Positions 47,329 through 56,177 of a stretch of DNA of 64,000 nucleotides are shown piece after piece. A program made the translations under genes and the position numbers. Under the pieces are notes generated by a model. That model worked only from the letters and a program-made list of their open reading frames with translations, did not search any database and was not told the origin of the DNA. Origin of the DNA: Gemmatimonadota bacterium (lineage in GTDB: Bacteria > Gemmatimonadota > Gemmatimonadetes > Palauibacterales > KS3-K002); contig CP070815.1 of NCBI GenBank assembly GCA_020344215.1, positions 2,987,248-3,051,247 of the forward strand, given 5' to 3'. Each line of letters starts with the position of its first letter. Position 1 is the first letter of the stretch.

Positions 47329-49740
47329 ATGCACCGTTGGAAGCTGGTCTACGAGGGTTGGAATACCGGCCGGGAGCCGCTGCGCGAGGCACTCTGCACG
47401 CTCGGCAACGGGAACTTCGCGACCCGGGGGGCGATGGAGCAGATGGACGCCGGCGGCCCGCACTATCCGGGCACCTATATCGCCGGCGGCTACAACCGGC
47501 TGAGCACCGACGTCTCCGGGCGCGTCATCGTGAACGAGGACCTGGTCAACTGGCCCAACTGGCTGAGCCTCAACTTCCGGCCCGTCGACGGCGATTGGCA
47601 TACCCCTCAGTCGGTCGAGCTGTTGGAGTACCGGCAGGAGCTGGACCTGAAGCACGGCGTGATGGAGCGAGTTCAGCGATTCCGCGATTCGGCTGGCCGC
47701 GAGACCTCGCTGCACAGCCGCCGGATCGTGCATATGGCCGACATGCACCTGGCAGGGATCGAGTGGACGCTGACGCCGGAGAACTGGTCGGGCCGCGTAG
47801 AGCTCAAGTCCGCGCTCGACGGGACCGTCACGAACAGTGGCGTGGCACGCTACCGTCAGCTGAACGGCCAGCACCTCGAGCCGCTCGACAGCGCGTCGAT
47901 CGACGATGAGGGGGTCTTCCTCCTCGTCCAGTCGGTGCAGTCGCGGATCGAGATGGCTCAAGCGGCGCGAACGCGAATCTACGACGGCGCGGAACAGCTC
48001 GAGGTCGAGCGCCAGACGAACCAGAAACCTGGCTACGTAGAAGAGCTGTTGAGCTTCGATTGCCAGCAAGGCCAGCCGCTGAGGATCGAAAAGATCGTCG
48101 CGCTCTACACCTCGCGGGACTGGGCGATCAGTTCCCCGGGCAACGAGGCCTGTCGCGCCGTGGAGCGAGCTGGCTCGTTCGACGCGCTCTACCGCACGCA
48201 CCGGCTGGCCTGGGAGCGGCTCTGGTACCGTTGTGACATCGAGCTGGAAGGTGTGGAGGATGCCCAGCTCGCGCTGCGCCTCCACATCTTCCACCTCTTG
48301 CAGACTGTCTCGCCCAACATCGTCGAGCTGGATGTCGGCGTGCCGGCGCGCGGGCTCCACGGTGAGGCGTACCGCGGCCACATCTTTTGGGACGAGCTCT
48401 ACATCTTCCCGTTCCTGCAGCTCCGCCTCCCGGAGATCACGCGGGCCCTCCTGATGTATCGCTACCGCCGCCTCGACGAGGCGAGGCGGAACGCCCGCGA
48501 GCAGGGCTTCAACGGGGCGCTCTACCCCTGGCAGAGCGGCAGCGATGGCCGGGAGGAGACCCAAGTGCTGCATCTCAACCCGCGGTCGGGCCGTTGGCTC
48601 CCGGACAACACGCATCTGCAGCGCCATGTGAACGCGGCTATTGCGTTGAACGTCTGGCGCCAGTACCAGGCGACCGGGCGGCGCGACTTCATCTGCACCC
48701 ACGGCGCCCGGATGGTTCTGGAAATCGCCCGCTTCTGGGCGGACATCGCCGTTCACAATCCGGAGCGCGACCGCTATGAGATCCGCGGCGTGGTCGGTCC
48801 CGACGAGTACCACACGGCGTATCCCGATGCCGAGCGACCGGGCCTCAACAACAATGCCTACACCAACGTGATGGCGGCCTGGGTGCTCGAGTGCGCCGGC
48901 CGAGTGGTAGATCTCATGGACGACGATTGCCAGCAGGAGATCTTCGAGGACCTGCTGATCGACGAGGACGAGGTCCGCCAATGGGACGAAGTGGGCCGCA
49001 AGATCTACGTCCCGTTCCACGATGACGGCATCATCAGCCAGTTCGAGGGCTACGACGACCTCGAGGAGTTCGACTGGGAGGGCTACCGGGCGAAGTACGG
49101 CGACATTCACCGGCTCGATCGCATCCTCGAAGCGGAAGGCGACTCGGTCAATCGTTACAAGGCCAGCAAGCAGGCGGACGTGCTGATGCTCTTCTACCTG
49201 TTCTCGGCCGAGCGGCTGGCGCAGTTGTTCGAGCGCTTGGGCTATCCCTTCAAGCCGGAGATGATCCCACGCAACGTCGATTACTACCTGCGTCGCACAT
49301 CGCACGGCTCGACGCTGAGCGCCATCGTCAATTCCTGGGTGCAGGCGCGTGGCGGTCGCGAACGCTCATGGCGTTGGTTCGAGGCGGGCGTGCGGAGCGA
49401 CCTGGCGGATGTGCAGGGCGGTACCACGCCGGAGGGAATCCACCTGGGCGCGATGGCCGGTACCGTCGACCTCATCCAGCGCTGCTACAGCGGGATCGTG
49501 CTGCGTGAGGGCGTGCTGTGGCTCAACCCGCAGCTGCCGAAGGACCTCAAGGAGATCCGCTCGCGGATCCAGTACCGCGGCCACTGGTTCCGCTTCCAGA
49601 TTAACCACGAGCGGCTGACGGTGACCTTCGAGGGCGCCTGGGAGCCGTACGCCAGGATCGGGTTCGACGGGAAGGTCTACACGTTCAAGCGCGGCGAGAC
49701 CAAGGTCTTCGACTTGGCGACCCGAACGGAGATCAGCTAG
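47329..49740 (+). CDS. GH65 family disaccharide phosphorylase
   Basis: An 803-residue glycoside hydrolase family 65 enzyme. The N-terminal beta-sandwich (1-280) is followed by a linker, an (alpha/alpha)6 barrel with the general acid Glu in GVVGPDEYH, the phosphate-binding HGSTLS, and a C-terminal beta domain. GH65 phosphorylases cleave alpha-glucosides with inversion to give beta-glucose 1-phosphate. Members act on maltose, trehalose, trehalose 6-phosphate, kojibiose or nigerose. The OtsAB and beta-phosphoglucomutase neighbours argue for trehalose or trehalose 6-phosphate, but the substrate cannot be read here. GTG 47323 would add two residues. The last base pairs overlap otsA (CTAG). Confidence 0.9.
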   Translation: MHRWKLVYEGWNTGREPLREALCTLGNGNFATRGAMEQMDAGGPHYPGTYIAGGYNRLSTDVSGRVIVNEDLVNWPNWLSLNFRPVDGDWHTPQSVELLEYRQELDLKHGVMERVQRFRDSAGRETSLHSRRIVHMADMHLAGIEWTLTPENWSGRVELKSALDGTVTNSGVARYRQLNGQHLEPLDSASIDDEGVFLLVQSVQSRIEMAQAARTRIYDGAEQLEVERQTNQKPGYVEELLSFDCQQGQPLRIEKIVALYTSRDWAISSPGNEACRAVERAGSFDALYRTHRLAWERLWYRCDIELEGVEDAQLALRLHIFHLLQTVSPNIVELDVGVPARGLHGEAYRGHIFWDELYIFPFLQLRLPEITRALLMYRYRRLDEARRNAREQGFNGALYPWQSGSDGREETQVLHLNPRSGRWLPDNTHLQRHVNAAIALNVWRQYQATGRRDFICTHGARMVLEIARFWADIAVHNPERDRYEIRGVVGPDEYHTAYPDAERPGLNNNAYTNVMAAWVLECAGRVVDLMDDDCQQEIFEDLLIDEDEVRQWDEVGRKIYVPFHDDGIISQFEGYDDLEEFDWEGYRAKYGDIHRLDRILEAEGDSVNRYKASKQADVLMLFYLFSAERLAQLFERLGYPFKPEMIPRNVDYYLRRTSHGSTLSAIVNSWVQARGGRERSWRWFEAGVRSDLADVQGGTTPEGIHLGAMAGTVDLIQRCYSGIVLREGVLWLNPQLPKDLKEIRSRIQYRGHWFRFQINHERLTVTFEGAWEPYARIGFDGKVYTFKRGETKVFDLATRTEIS

Positions 49741-51125
49741 GCGCTTAGAGCCTGCATAAACGAGTCGGCCCAGTCGTACACCGTGTGGCCGCTCACCACC
49801 TCTCTCATCCGGCTCATCCGGCGAGTCGCTTCCTTCTCCGGCAACGAGAGCGCCATGTTGATCGTCTCCGCCAGACCGTCGACGTCGTGAGGATTGACCT
49901 GAAGCGCCGTCTTGAGTTCCTCGGCGGCGCCGGCGAACTCGCTGAGAATCAGCACGCCGGTATCGTCGAATCGCGTGGCAACATACTCTTTGGCCACCAG
50001 GTTCATGCCGTCGGCCAGCGGCGTGACTGCCATTACCTCCGCCGACCGGTAGAGCGCGATCAGCTCATCAAACGGAAGCTCGCGGTGCAGGTACTGCACC
50101 GGCGTCAATCCGACCTCGCCGAATTCGCCGTTGATCTGGCCGACGAGTTCCTCCACGTGCTTACGCAGCTCCCTGTACTCGCCGACACGCCCGCGACTGG
50201 GAACGGCAAGCTGCACAAACACGCATTCGCGTACCGCATCGGGGCGACGGGCCAGCAGCTCTTGGAAGGCGCGCAGCCGCACGTCTATCCCCTTCGTGTA
50301 GTCGAGACGGTCGACGCCGAGGATGATCTTTCGGCCCTGGCCGACTTGTTGGTGGAGTTGCAGTGAACGCTTTACCACCTGCGGCTCGCTGGCCATCTCG
50401 TTGTAGTGCTCAAAGTCGGTGGACACCGGGAACGAGCCAACGTCCACCATGTGCCCGTGGATGTGAAGCCAGCCGCCCTCGATCCGTGCTTCGGTGTACC
50501 GTTTGGCCATGCGCAGGAAATTCTGGGCGTCGCCTTGCGTCTGGAATCCGACGACGTCGGCGCCCAGCAGCCCCTCCAGGATCTGCCGTCGCCACGGCAG
50601 CCGGCCGAACAGCTCCTCCGGCGGGAACGGGATGTGGAGGAAGAACCCGATACGCAGATCGGGGCGCATCTCGCGCAGTAGCGCCGGCACGAGCTGCAGG
50701 TGGTAGTCGTGGACCCAGACGCTGGCATCTGGCGCTGCGCTCTTCGCCGTAATCTCGGCGAACCTGCGGTTGACGGTAACGTAGGGCCGCCACCAGCGGC
50801 GGTGATAGTTCGGCTCACGAACCGCACCGTGGTAGAGGGGCCAGATCGTGCCGTTGCAGAACCCGTCGTAGAAGCTACTCAGCTGAGTTCTCGAGATCGG
50901 GACGGGGAGGTGCGTGATCTTGTCGTGCACGAAGGGATCCGGGGCGGGGCCGGTAGTACCGGTCCATCCCGCCCAGGCCCCCCCGGAGTTCTGCACGATG
51001 GGGGTGAGCGCCGAGACCAGGCCGCCGGGGCTCCGCCTCCACGTCCCCTCGCTCTTCCCCTTCCCGCGGACCACCGGCAGGCGGTTGGCCACTATGATGA
51101 ACGGCCACTCGTGCTTGGCTGGCAT
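49737..51125 (-). CDS. otsA: Trehalose-6-phosphate synthase
   Basis: A 462-residue GT20 enzyme that joins UDP-glucose (or another NDP-glucose) to glucose 6-phosphate. Characteristic segments are [52 protein letters not shown] (phosphate and nucleotide ligands) and [16 protein letters not shown]. It converges on the GH65 gene with a 4-bp overlap: the palindrome CTAG serves as stop codon on both strands. The phosphatase OtsB lies 2.4 kb away on the other strand, so the pair is not one operon. Confidence 0.94.
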   Translation of the reverse strand: MPAKHEWPFIIVANRLPVVRGKGKSEGTWRRSPGGLVSALTPIVQNSGGAWAGWTGTTGPAPDPFVHDKITHLPVPISRTQLSSFYDGFCNGTIWPLYHGAVREPNYHRRWWRPYVTVNRRFAEITAKSAAPDASVWVHDYHLQLVPALLREMRPDLRIGFFLHIPFPPEELFGRLPWRRQILEGLLGADVVGFQTQGDAQNFLRMAKRYTEARIEGGWLHIHGHMVDVGSFPVSTDFEHYNEMASEPQVVKRSLQLHQQVGQGRKIILGVDRLDYTKGIDVRLRAFQELLARRPDAVRECVFVQLAVPSRGRVGEYRELRKHVEELVGQINGEFGEVGLTPVQYLHRELPFDELIALYRSAEVMAVTPLADGMNLVAKEYVATRFDDTGVLILSEFAGAAEELKTALQVNPHDVDGLAETINMALSLPEKEATRRMSRMREVVSGHTVYDWADSFMQALSA

Positions 51126-51243
51126 AGGCCCCGTGAGCTGGCGTGGCTGCGCGGCAACCTCTTCTTCGATTAGAAGTTAACGCTGACGACGGAGTGTGCA
51201 AACCGTTCCGATGTCGTCCGTTGCAGACCTTGATCCGGCCGTG

Positions 51244-52377
51244 TCAGGCTAAGAAGGGGAGGGCGATCGAGGCGGCGATGAGGGCCACGATAATCCACTC
51301 CAGGATCTCCAGGCGCCGGGCGGCGGCCTCGTCCGACAGCTTGGCGTAGATGCTGTCCAGCGTGCCGAGCTTGCGGATAGTCGAAAGGTCCCAAGCCGCC
51401 AGGTGGAGGCGCTCCGCCGTCAGCCGGTAGATCCGGGCCAGATACTCCTCGCCAAAAACCTTCAGGGCGTTCGTCACCCGCTCGAAGAGGATCGCCGCGT
51501 CGACTTGGAGCCGGGCTATGCGTCTGGCATCTTTGCGGTACGAGTGCAGCAACGACCTGAACGGCTGGCGACGGCGTGACACCAGGCCGTACGATTCTTC
51601 GAGAGCGTCGTCTAGTTGCCGGTCGAGGAAGCGCATTTCGAGAAGCTGCACGTTCGCGAACTCGATGACCGTCCGCAGGTCCTCTACGTCGTGGCCGTAC
51701 AATAGCGTGGCGTTCCAGTCCATGACCGCGAGATCGGAATCGGTGAAGGCGATCCTGTGTGAAGTGGCGTCCTCGACTTCCTGAGTGGAAAGCGGCCCCT
51801 CCTCGGCGCGCAGGATCCTGGCTATCGCCTCGGCATGACACGAGGCTAGCTCCTCGTTAGTCACCGGCCTGTCGAAGTCCCGGACGTGAAAGATCACATA
51901 GTCCTCGACGACCTCGGCGATCCGGTATCCGCTTGCCGAGTCTGCCAGCACGCCGATGACACTCTCGACCACACGCCGCGCCGCCTGCGGCAGCAGCCGC
52001 GAGTCGTAGATGCCAGCGCTCAACACGGCCAGCTCCGCCAGATCGCCCTGGAACGGAATGGTGTACGCCACGGAGATCGCCCCGAAATCGTAGACCACCA
52101 GATCCACTGCGGGCAGACTGCGGTGTCGTCCGACATCGATCGTCTCGGTGCCATGGGCGATCCGCAGTGGGGCCGGCCGGTACTCGAAGTATTCGAGGGC
52201 CCGGCGCTTCCTCGTGATCTGTTGTCTATCGGTGCTCGCCATCACCCGGCGCTCGCATTCCGCCAGGTCGATGTACGGGGCGACGTCGAAGGCGGCCAGC
52301 ACGTGGACGGCACCCTGCTCGACGCGGAGCCCGGCCGTGTGGTGGGTTTCTACCTCTTCGCGGGGCGCGCTTAGCAT
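51244..52377 (-). CDS. RMD1/DUF155 family membrane-anchored protein
   Basis: A 377-residue protein of the RMD1/YagE family (DUF155). The core is hydrophilic and mainly helical (residues 25-340), followed by one C-terminal transmembrane helix (ILEWIIVALIAASIALPFLA), a tail-anchored design as in mitochondrial Rmd1/Rmd8. The function is unknown. The start after GGAGGGG is preferred. It lies last in the ATP-grasp/GCS2 operon but has its own predicted promoter, carrying the same palindromes as the MarR gene promoter, so it is probably a member of that regulon. Confidence 0.8.
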   Translation of the reverse strand: MLSAPREEVETHHTAGLRVEQGAVHVLAAFDVAPYIDLAECERRVMASTDRQQITRKRRALEYFEYRPAPLRIAHGTETIDVGRHRSLPAVDLVVYDFGAISVAYTIPFQGDLAELAVLSAGIYDSRLLPQAARRVVESVIGVLADSASGYRIAEVVEDYVIFHVRDFDRPVTNEELASCHAEAIARILRAEEGPLSTQEVEDATSHRIAFTDSDLAVMDWNATLLYGHDVEDLRTVIEFANVQLLEMRFLDRQLDDALEESYGLVSRRRQPFRSLLHSYRKDARRIARLQVDAAILFERVTNALKVFGEEYLARIYRLTAERLHLAAWDLSTIRKLGTLDSIYAKLSDEAAARRLEILEWIIVALIAASIALPFLA

Positions 52378-52398
52378 GCCCACCCCTCCATCAATTAA

Positions 52399-52427
52399 CG
52401 GTCGGGGGGTGAGTCACCCCCCGACCG
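52399..52427. repeat. 29-base perfect palindrome in the RMD1 leader
   Basis: CGGTCGGGGGGTGA and its exact complement flank one G, giving 14 paired positions. It sits 22 bp before the RMD1 gene start, within its predicted leader RNA. It could act as a translation or transcription attenuator, or as a terminator of read-through from the genes upstream; there is no T run. Confidence 0.75.
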
Positions 52428-52515
52428 AGAGGCCGCGCCGTCCCAGGTCTGCCCTTGTCGCGGCCCCAGGTTGATCCTGAACTGGCTTAGCTAGCTTGAA
52501 CCGGGCCTTATGGAC

Positions 52516-52533
52516 ATCAAGCTTGATATCAAG
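52516..52533. promoter_or_regulatory. Overlapping palindromes, probable MarR operator
   Basis: ATCAAGCTTGAT (52516-52527) and CTTGATATCAAG (52522-52533) overlap by six bases, and GTCAAG recurs at 52555. The motif TCAAG/CTTGA matches that in the divergent MarR promoter (57038-57052). The site lies across the -10 region and start of the RMD1 promoter. Confidence 0.6.
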
Positions 52534-52559
52534 ATAACTGAAGACAAGCTTCACGTCAA
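52531..52559 (-). promoter_or_regulatory. Promoter of the RMD1 gene
   Basis: On the reverse strand, TTGACG (52554-52559), a 17-bp spacer and TATCTT (52531-52536). The -10 hexamer is identical to that of the MarR gene promoter and merges into the palindromic operator. The predicted leader of about 145 bases contains the 29-base palindrome. Confidence 0.6.
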
Positions 52560-52584
52560 GCTACTGCGGTCGACCCACACCCCG

Positions 52585-53322
52585 CTACACCTCTCCCGTC
52601 AGCAGTGCCTCGAGCCCGGCAGCCACGATCCTCTTCGGCGTTCGCCGGCTCGCTGACCGCCGCAGCAGCCGCTGGTTGACCTCGATCTCGATGCCCAGGT
52701 AGCGGTCGCCGGTGAAGTGCCTTCGGCAGAACGCGGTGATGCCGTCGCTGGTACCGCGGTAGGGGTAGTTGCAGCGTGTGCTAAGGCCCTGCCGTCGGTA
52801 CCAGGCGGCGAGCGCTTGGGCGGTTTGCTTCTCCCGCAGCCTGCCGGGGTCGTAGAGCACTCCGATGTCGGCTCGTCTGGCGCTGCGACCGACACGGGGG
52901 GCGAAGGTATGCACGGCGAAGTGCAGGCAGGCACCCGACGAGCGAATCGCGCGCCGCAGGTCGTCGAGCAGGCGCTCACGATACGGCTGGTAGTACTCCA
53001 CGATGCGGGCGCGGCGTTCTGCTTCGCTTAGCTCTGTGTTCCCCGGCACCTGTACTCCGAAAGCGACCTTCGGGATGAGCTTGGCGTGGTGCGGGCTGCG
53101 GTTCAGGTCGATGAGCAGCCTTGAATACCGTCCCTCATGGTACGAGCATGCTAACCGTCGGGCACAGTGGCGTGCGATCGAGCGGGCCCCGCGATCCCAG
53201 GCGATGTGGCTCTCGAGGGCGCGCCGACCGAGCCCCAAATTGCCGTAGCGGGCGGGCAGAAGGTTCGATGCGTGCTCGCACGAGATGATGAGCTGGTCGC
53301 GCTGAAACCGACTCGGCCTCAC
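52585..53322 (-). CDS. N-formylglutamate amidohydrolase family enzyme
   Basis: A 245-residue zinc hydrolase-type protein of the FGase family. Diagnostic motifs: ISCEHASNLLP, DLNRSPHH, FAVHTFAPRV and GIEIEVNQRL. The first GTG is used, preceded by GGGGTGG. The family cleaves the formyl-amide of N-formylglutamate in histidine catabolism, but no hut genes are nearby; here it is three bases from the GCS2-type ligase, so it more likely hydrolyses an amide intermediate in the local pathway. Fourth gene of the operon. Confidence 0.85.
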   Translation of the reverse strand: MRPSRFQRDQLIISCEHASNLLPARYGNLGLGRRALESHIAWDRGARSIARHCARRLACSYHEGRYSRLLIDLNRSPHHAKLIPKVAFGVQVPGNTELSEAERRARIVEYYQPYRERLLDDLRRAIRSSGACLHFAVHTFAPRVGRSARRADIGVLYDPGRLREKQTAQALAAWYRRQGLSTRCNYPYRGTSDGITAFCRRHFTGDRYLGIEIEVNQRLLRRSASRRTPKRIVAAGLEALLTGEV

Positions 53323-53325
53323 GTA

Positions 53326-54579
53326 CTAGCCACCCCAAGGAACGTTCTCGTCGAGGCACTCCATCAGTTCGTTGTAGACCGCACGGATGGCCGGGGCCGG
53401 ATCGCCCCGCTTGGCTCGGCGGCGCACTTGGTGGGTGATTCGTTCTGATAGACTGCCGCGCCGTATTCGATCCTCGACGATGCTGAGGTAGGGTTTCTCT
53501 TCATCCGCTATTTCGGCTCTTGCCGAATCTAGGAGTGTCTCCAGGATTCGGCGGACTGTCGTTCGCCCACGCCCCGGCGCGCCGTTAGGGCGCAGGTGAC
53601 TGGCATAGACAGAACCGCGGCTGCCCTCGCGGATGGTGGCGTTCAGGTCGTGGACCAGCATGGGGTGCTCCGGGAGCGCCAGCCCGCTCGCCTTGAGCTT
53701 TCGCACCAGACTTCGGAGAGCGCCCCGCGTGAATGCGGCGATAGCGATATCCGACTTGATGCATTCCTGGACATCCAGTGCCTTGATCTCGAGGGCCCTG
53801 CGGCTGAACCGCATGATGGCGCCTCTCGAGTTCACCCACTCCGGATGCAGGCGCTCGGCACCTGGGATTCCGGCCAGCGAGTCGCGTATCGGCTTGAACA
53901 CTTGGAGTCGATAGTCCTGGAAAGAGTCGATGTACTCAGGCACGACGACCCCTGTGATGGCGGGGAAGCGCCGCTGGTTGGTCTTGTAAAACTCCATGCG
54001 ATTGTCGACGGCCGGGCCGATCGCGCCATCGTAAACCGGCGAGCTGGCCGCCAAGGCCGGCAGATAGGGGAGCAGGCAGGCGAGTGCATTGTGCATGATC
54101 ACCGTGTCGGCCTCCGAGCCAAACGGCAAATTGACGTGATTCGCCTGCACGTTGAGCCAGCCGTGGTCCCGGATGGGGAAGATGCTCGCGTACGTCGCGT
54201 AGATCGCCCGGTTGGCGCGCCTCCACAGCTCGGTTTCCGACGGTTGCATGAACGGGTGCATGCCGGTCGGCAGTAGCCGCGCATCGAACCGTTCCTTGAG
54301 AACGGAGGCGAAGAAACGCAGCCCCTCCAGCAGTTCGGCCTCGATCTGAACCAGGCTGCTGCGCGGCTCCAGTGTCTTGACTTCGAAGACGTGCGCGGCC
54401 AACTCGTTGGAGAAGCCGACGCTATTGTACTGTAGCTCGGAAGTGGGTCGGCCGTGAACGTAGCGGAATGCCTCGTCGAGAAGACAACGTGGCCGCAGCT
54501 CACGGTCCACTATCACATACTCCAGCTCGATTCCGACGACCTCGAACAACCTGAAGCGCTTGGGTCGCTCGCCTCTCAC
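53326..54579 (-). CDS. Glutamate-cysteine ligase-like carboxylate-amine ligase (GCS2)
   Basis: A 417-residue member of the glutamine-synthetase-fold GCS2 family. FEVVGIELEYVIVD carries the first metal ligands, WLNVQANHVNLPFGSE the HxNL-type segment, and PVYDGAIGPAVDNRMEFYKTNQ the substrate loop. Such enzymes use ATP to form amide bonds at a gamma-carboxylate. It begins with GTG overlapping the upstream stop (GTGA), so it is coupled to the ATP-grasp ligase. Two different ligase folds side by side suggest successive amide formation on one product rather than glutathione synthesis. A true glutathione pathway would need a GshB, which the RimK-like partner does not clearly match. Confidence 0.85.
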   Translation of the reverse strand: MRGERPKRFRLFEVVGIELEYVIVDRELRPRCLLDEAFRYVHGRPTSELQYNSVGFSNELAAHVFEVKTLEPRSSLVQIEAELLEGLRFFASVLKERFDARLLPTGMHPFMQPSETELWRRANRAIYATYASIFPIRDHGWLNVQANHVNLPFGSEADTVIMHNALACLLPYLPALAASSPVYDGAIGPAVDNRMEFYKTNQRRFPAITGVVVPEYIDSFQDYRLQVFKPIRDSLAGIPGAERLHPEWVNSRGAIMRFSRRALEIKALDVQECIKSDIAIAAFTRGALRSLVRKLKASGLALPEHPMLVHDLNATIREGSRGSVYASHLRPNGAPGRGRTTVRRILETLLDSARAEIADEEKPYLSIVEDRIRRGSLSERITHQVRRRAKRGDPAPAIRAVYNELMECLDENVPWGG

Positions 54580-56177
54580 GTGCTCACCTCGCGGCGCAGC
54601 CCGACGTCGTGAAGCCGCCGCAGAAAGGCGTGCACGATCGCGTCGTACAGCCGATCCCCTTCGACCGCATCCTCTTCACCGACCCAGATGTCGGGGTTGT
54701 CGTTGATCTCGATGATCACCGGTCCAAGCTCGGTCTCCTTGATGTCGACGCCATAGAGGCCGTCACCGATGAGCGCCGCCGCCTCGAGGGCGAGCGACCT
54801 GACCTGCTCTGGGGCTCCGTCAATTGGGACCGCTTCCACCTTCCCGTAGCGTCTACCACCGCCACGCCTCTCGCGGACGATCTGCCAGTGGCCCTTCGCC
54901 ATGTAGTACTTACAGGCGTAGAGCACCGCACCGTCCAAAACACCGATCCGCCAGTCGAACTCCGTCGGCCGGAACTCCTGGAGTGTGAGCAGCGGCGAGC
55001 GCTTAAACATGTCGCGCGTCAGTTTCTTCAGCTCCGACGCGTCGACGGCCTTCTTGACGGCCGCCGAGAAAGTCCCATCGGGCTGTTTCACGATGAGCGG
55101 ATAGCCGAGAGCCTCCGCCTCGCTCAGCGGAGTCGTCCGCGAGATGGTGAGGGTTCGGGGGGTGGCCAGGCCCGCCCTGTGAAATATCTCGTGCAGGTAG
55201 ACCTTGTTCGAGCAGCGTACTGTCGTCTGTGGGTCGTCGATCACCGGTACGCCGAGGCTCTTGGCCCGCTGGGCGAAGAGGAACGAGTAGTGGTCCATAC
55301 CGGTCACGGTTCTGAGGAACAGGGCATTGTACTCGGCCAGGATACGAAAGTCGTCTTTGCTGAGCGGCTCGATGAGTACCCCGTGTCGCTCGCCGGCTCG
55401 TTTTAACTTCTGGAACGTGTCTTCGTCAGATGGGGCGAACGCATCGGACTCGTCCATCAGTACTGCAATGCAATAAGGTGACTCGCGCACGGCGAGCGAT
55501 GCGTCGAACAGCTTGCCGGTCGACAGTTCCTGGTTGAGCAACTCGAGTTCCGCCGGCCTGACCCTGTTCACCGCCAGCGGGAAGACCTGGCCCACCTTCC
55601 AACGGTTGTCCTCTCTATAGAAGCGGATCTTGAGGAGTGGGAAGGGAAAGACCTTGAACACTTCGGCGCAGTGCTTCCTGAATCGGGCGTCGAGGGTACG
55701 GCCGAAGCATGTTGTCACTTCCTCATACGGCTGGCCCACGTGCCGATAGCGAACCGGCCCCTGAACTCCACCTTCGCTCATCATCGGCGGCCCCGGCTCA
55801 CGGGCCGTCTCGTCCTTGGCATCGGCAGGCACAATGACCTTCGGCAAGACATGTCTGCCGCGCACCACCGTGAAGTCGATCGTTTCGAGCCCGCTGTTGC
55901 GCAGAGCGGTGAAGTACGTATACGGGTTTGTAATCTCTTCGACCATCTGCAGGTTCGGAACCACCTTCTGTCGCCGAGCGTCGGCGAGCAGCGAGATGTA
56001 GTAGCCCCGCGATAGGTACTCGTACGACCGGCACAGGTTGATGATCGTCAGGTCTTGGGAGACCGCCTCCACATTCCGGCCTTCCAGGTAATCCTCCGGC
56101 GCAAGAAGCGGCGCTTCCTTGAGCACCGAATGATCGGACCGCTCCGCCACGACCAGGTACCGTCGTCGGGAACTCAT
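54576..56177 (-). CDS. RimK-like ATP-grasp ligase
   Basis: A 533-residue protein: an N-terminal RimK-like accessory domain (about 1-270, YLVVAERSDHSVLKEAPLL) and a C-terminal ATP-grasp fold (about 285-520) with PLIVKQPDGTFSAAV as the ATP lid, FDWRIGVLDG and the metal site VIIEINDNPDIWVGEED. RimK-type enzymes add amino acids by amide bonds to a peptide or protein C-terminus or to a small carboxylate. The start overlaps the C39-like gene (ATGA). The extra N-terminal region is shared with a recurring RimK subgroup found beside GCS2 genes. Confidence 0.87.
   Translation of the reverse strand: MSSRRRYLVVAERSDHSVLKEAPLLAPEDYLEGRNVEAVSQDLTIINLCRSYEYLSRGYYISLLADARRQKVVPNLQMVEEITNPYTYFTALRNSGLETIDFTVVRGRHVLPKVIVPADAKDETAREPGPPMMSEGGVQGPVRYRHVGQPYEEVTTCFGRTLDARFRKHCAEVFKVFPFPLLKIRFYREDNRWKVGQVFPLAVNRVRPAELELLNQELSTGKLFDASLAVRESPYCIAVLMDESDAFAPSDEDTFQKLKRAGERHGVLIEPLSKDDFRILAEYNALFLRTVTGMDHYSFLFAQRAKSLGVPVIDDPQTTVRCSNKVYLHEIFHRAGLATPRTLTISRTTPLSEAEALGYPLIVKQPDGTFSAAVKKAVDASELKKLTRDMFKRSPLLTLQEFRPTEFDWRIGVLDGAVLYACKYYMAKGHWQIVRERRGGGRRYGKVEAVPIDGAPEQVRSLALEAAALIGDGLYGVDIKETELGPVIIEINDNPDIWVGEEDAVEGDRLYDAIVHAFLRRLHDVGLRREVST

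Noticed and set aside
47296..49305. A 669-codon open frame on the reverse strand
   Set aside because: It lies entirely opposite the GH65 gene; its sequence is the usual antisense Val/Arg/Leu-rich shadow of a GC-rich gene and shows no domain.
51170..51841. A 223-codon reverse frame upstream of otsA
   Set aside because: It is an alternative frame of the RMD1 gene, proline/arginine-rich and without start signals.
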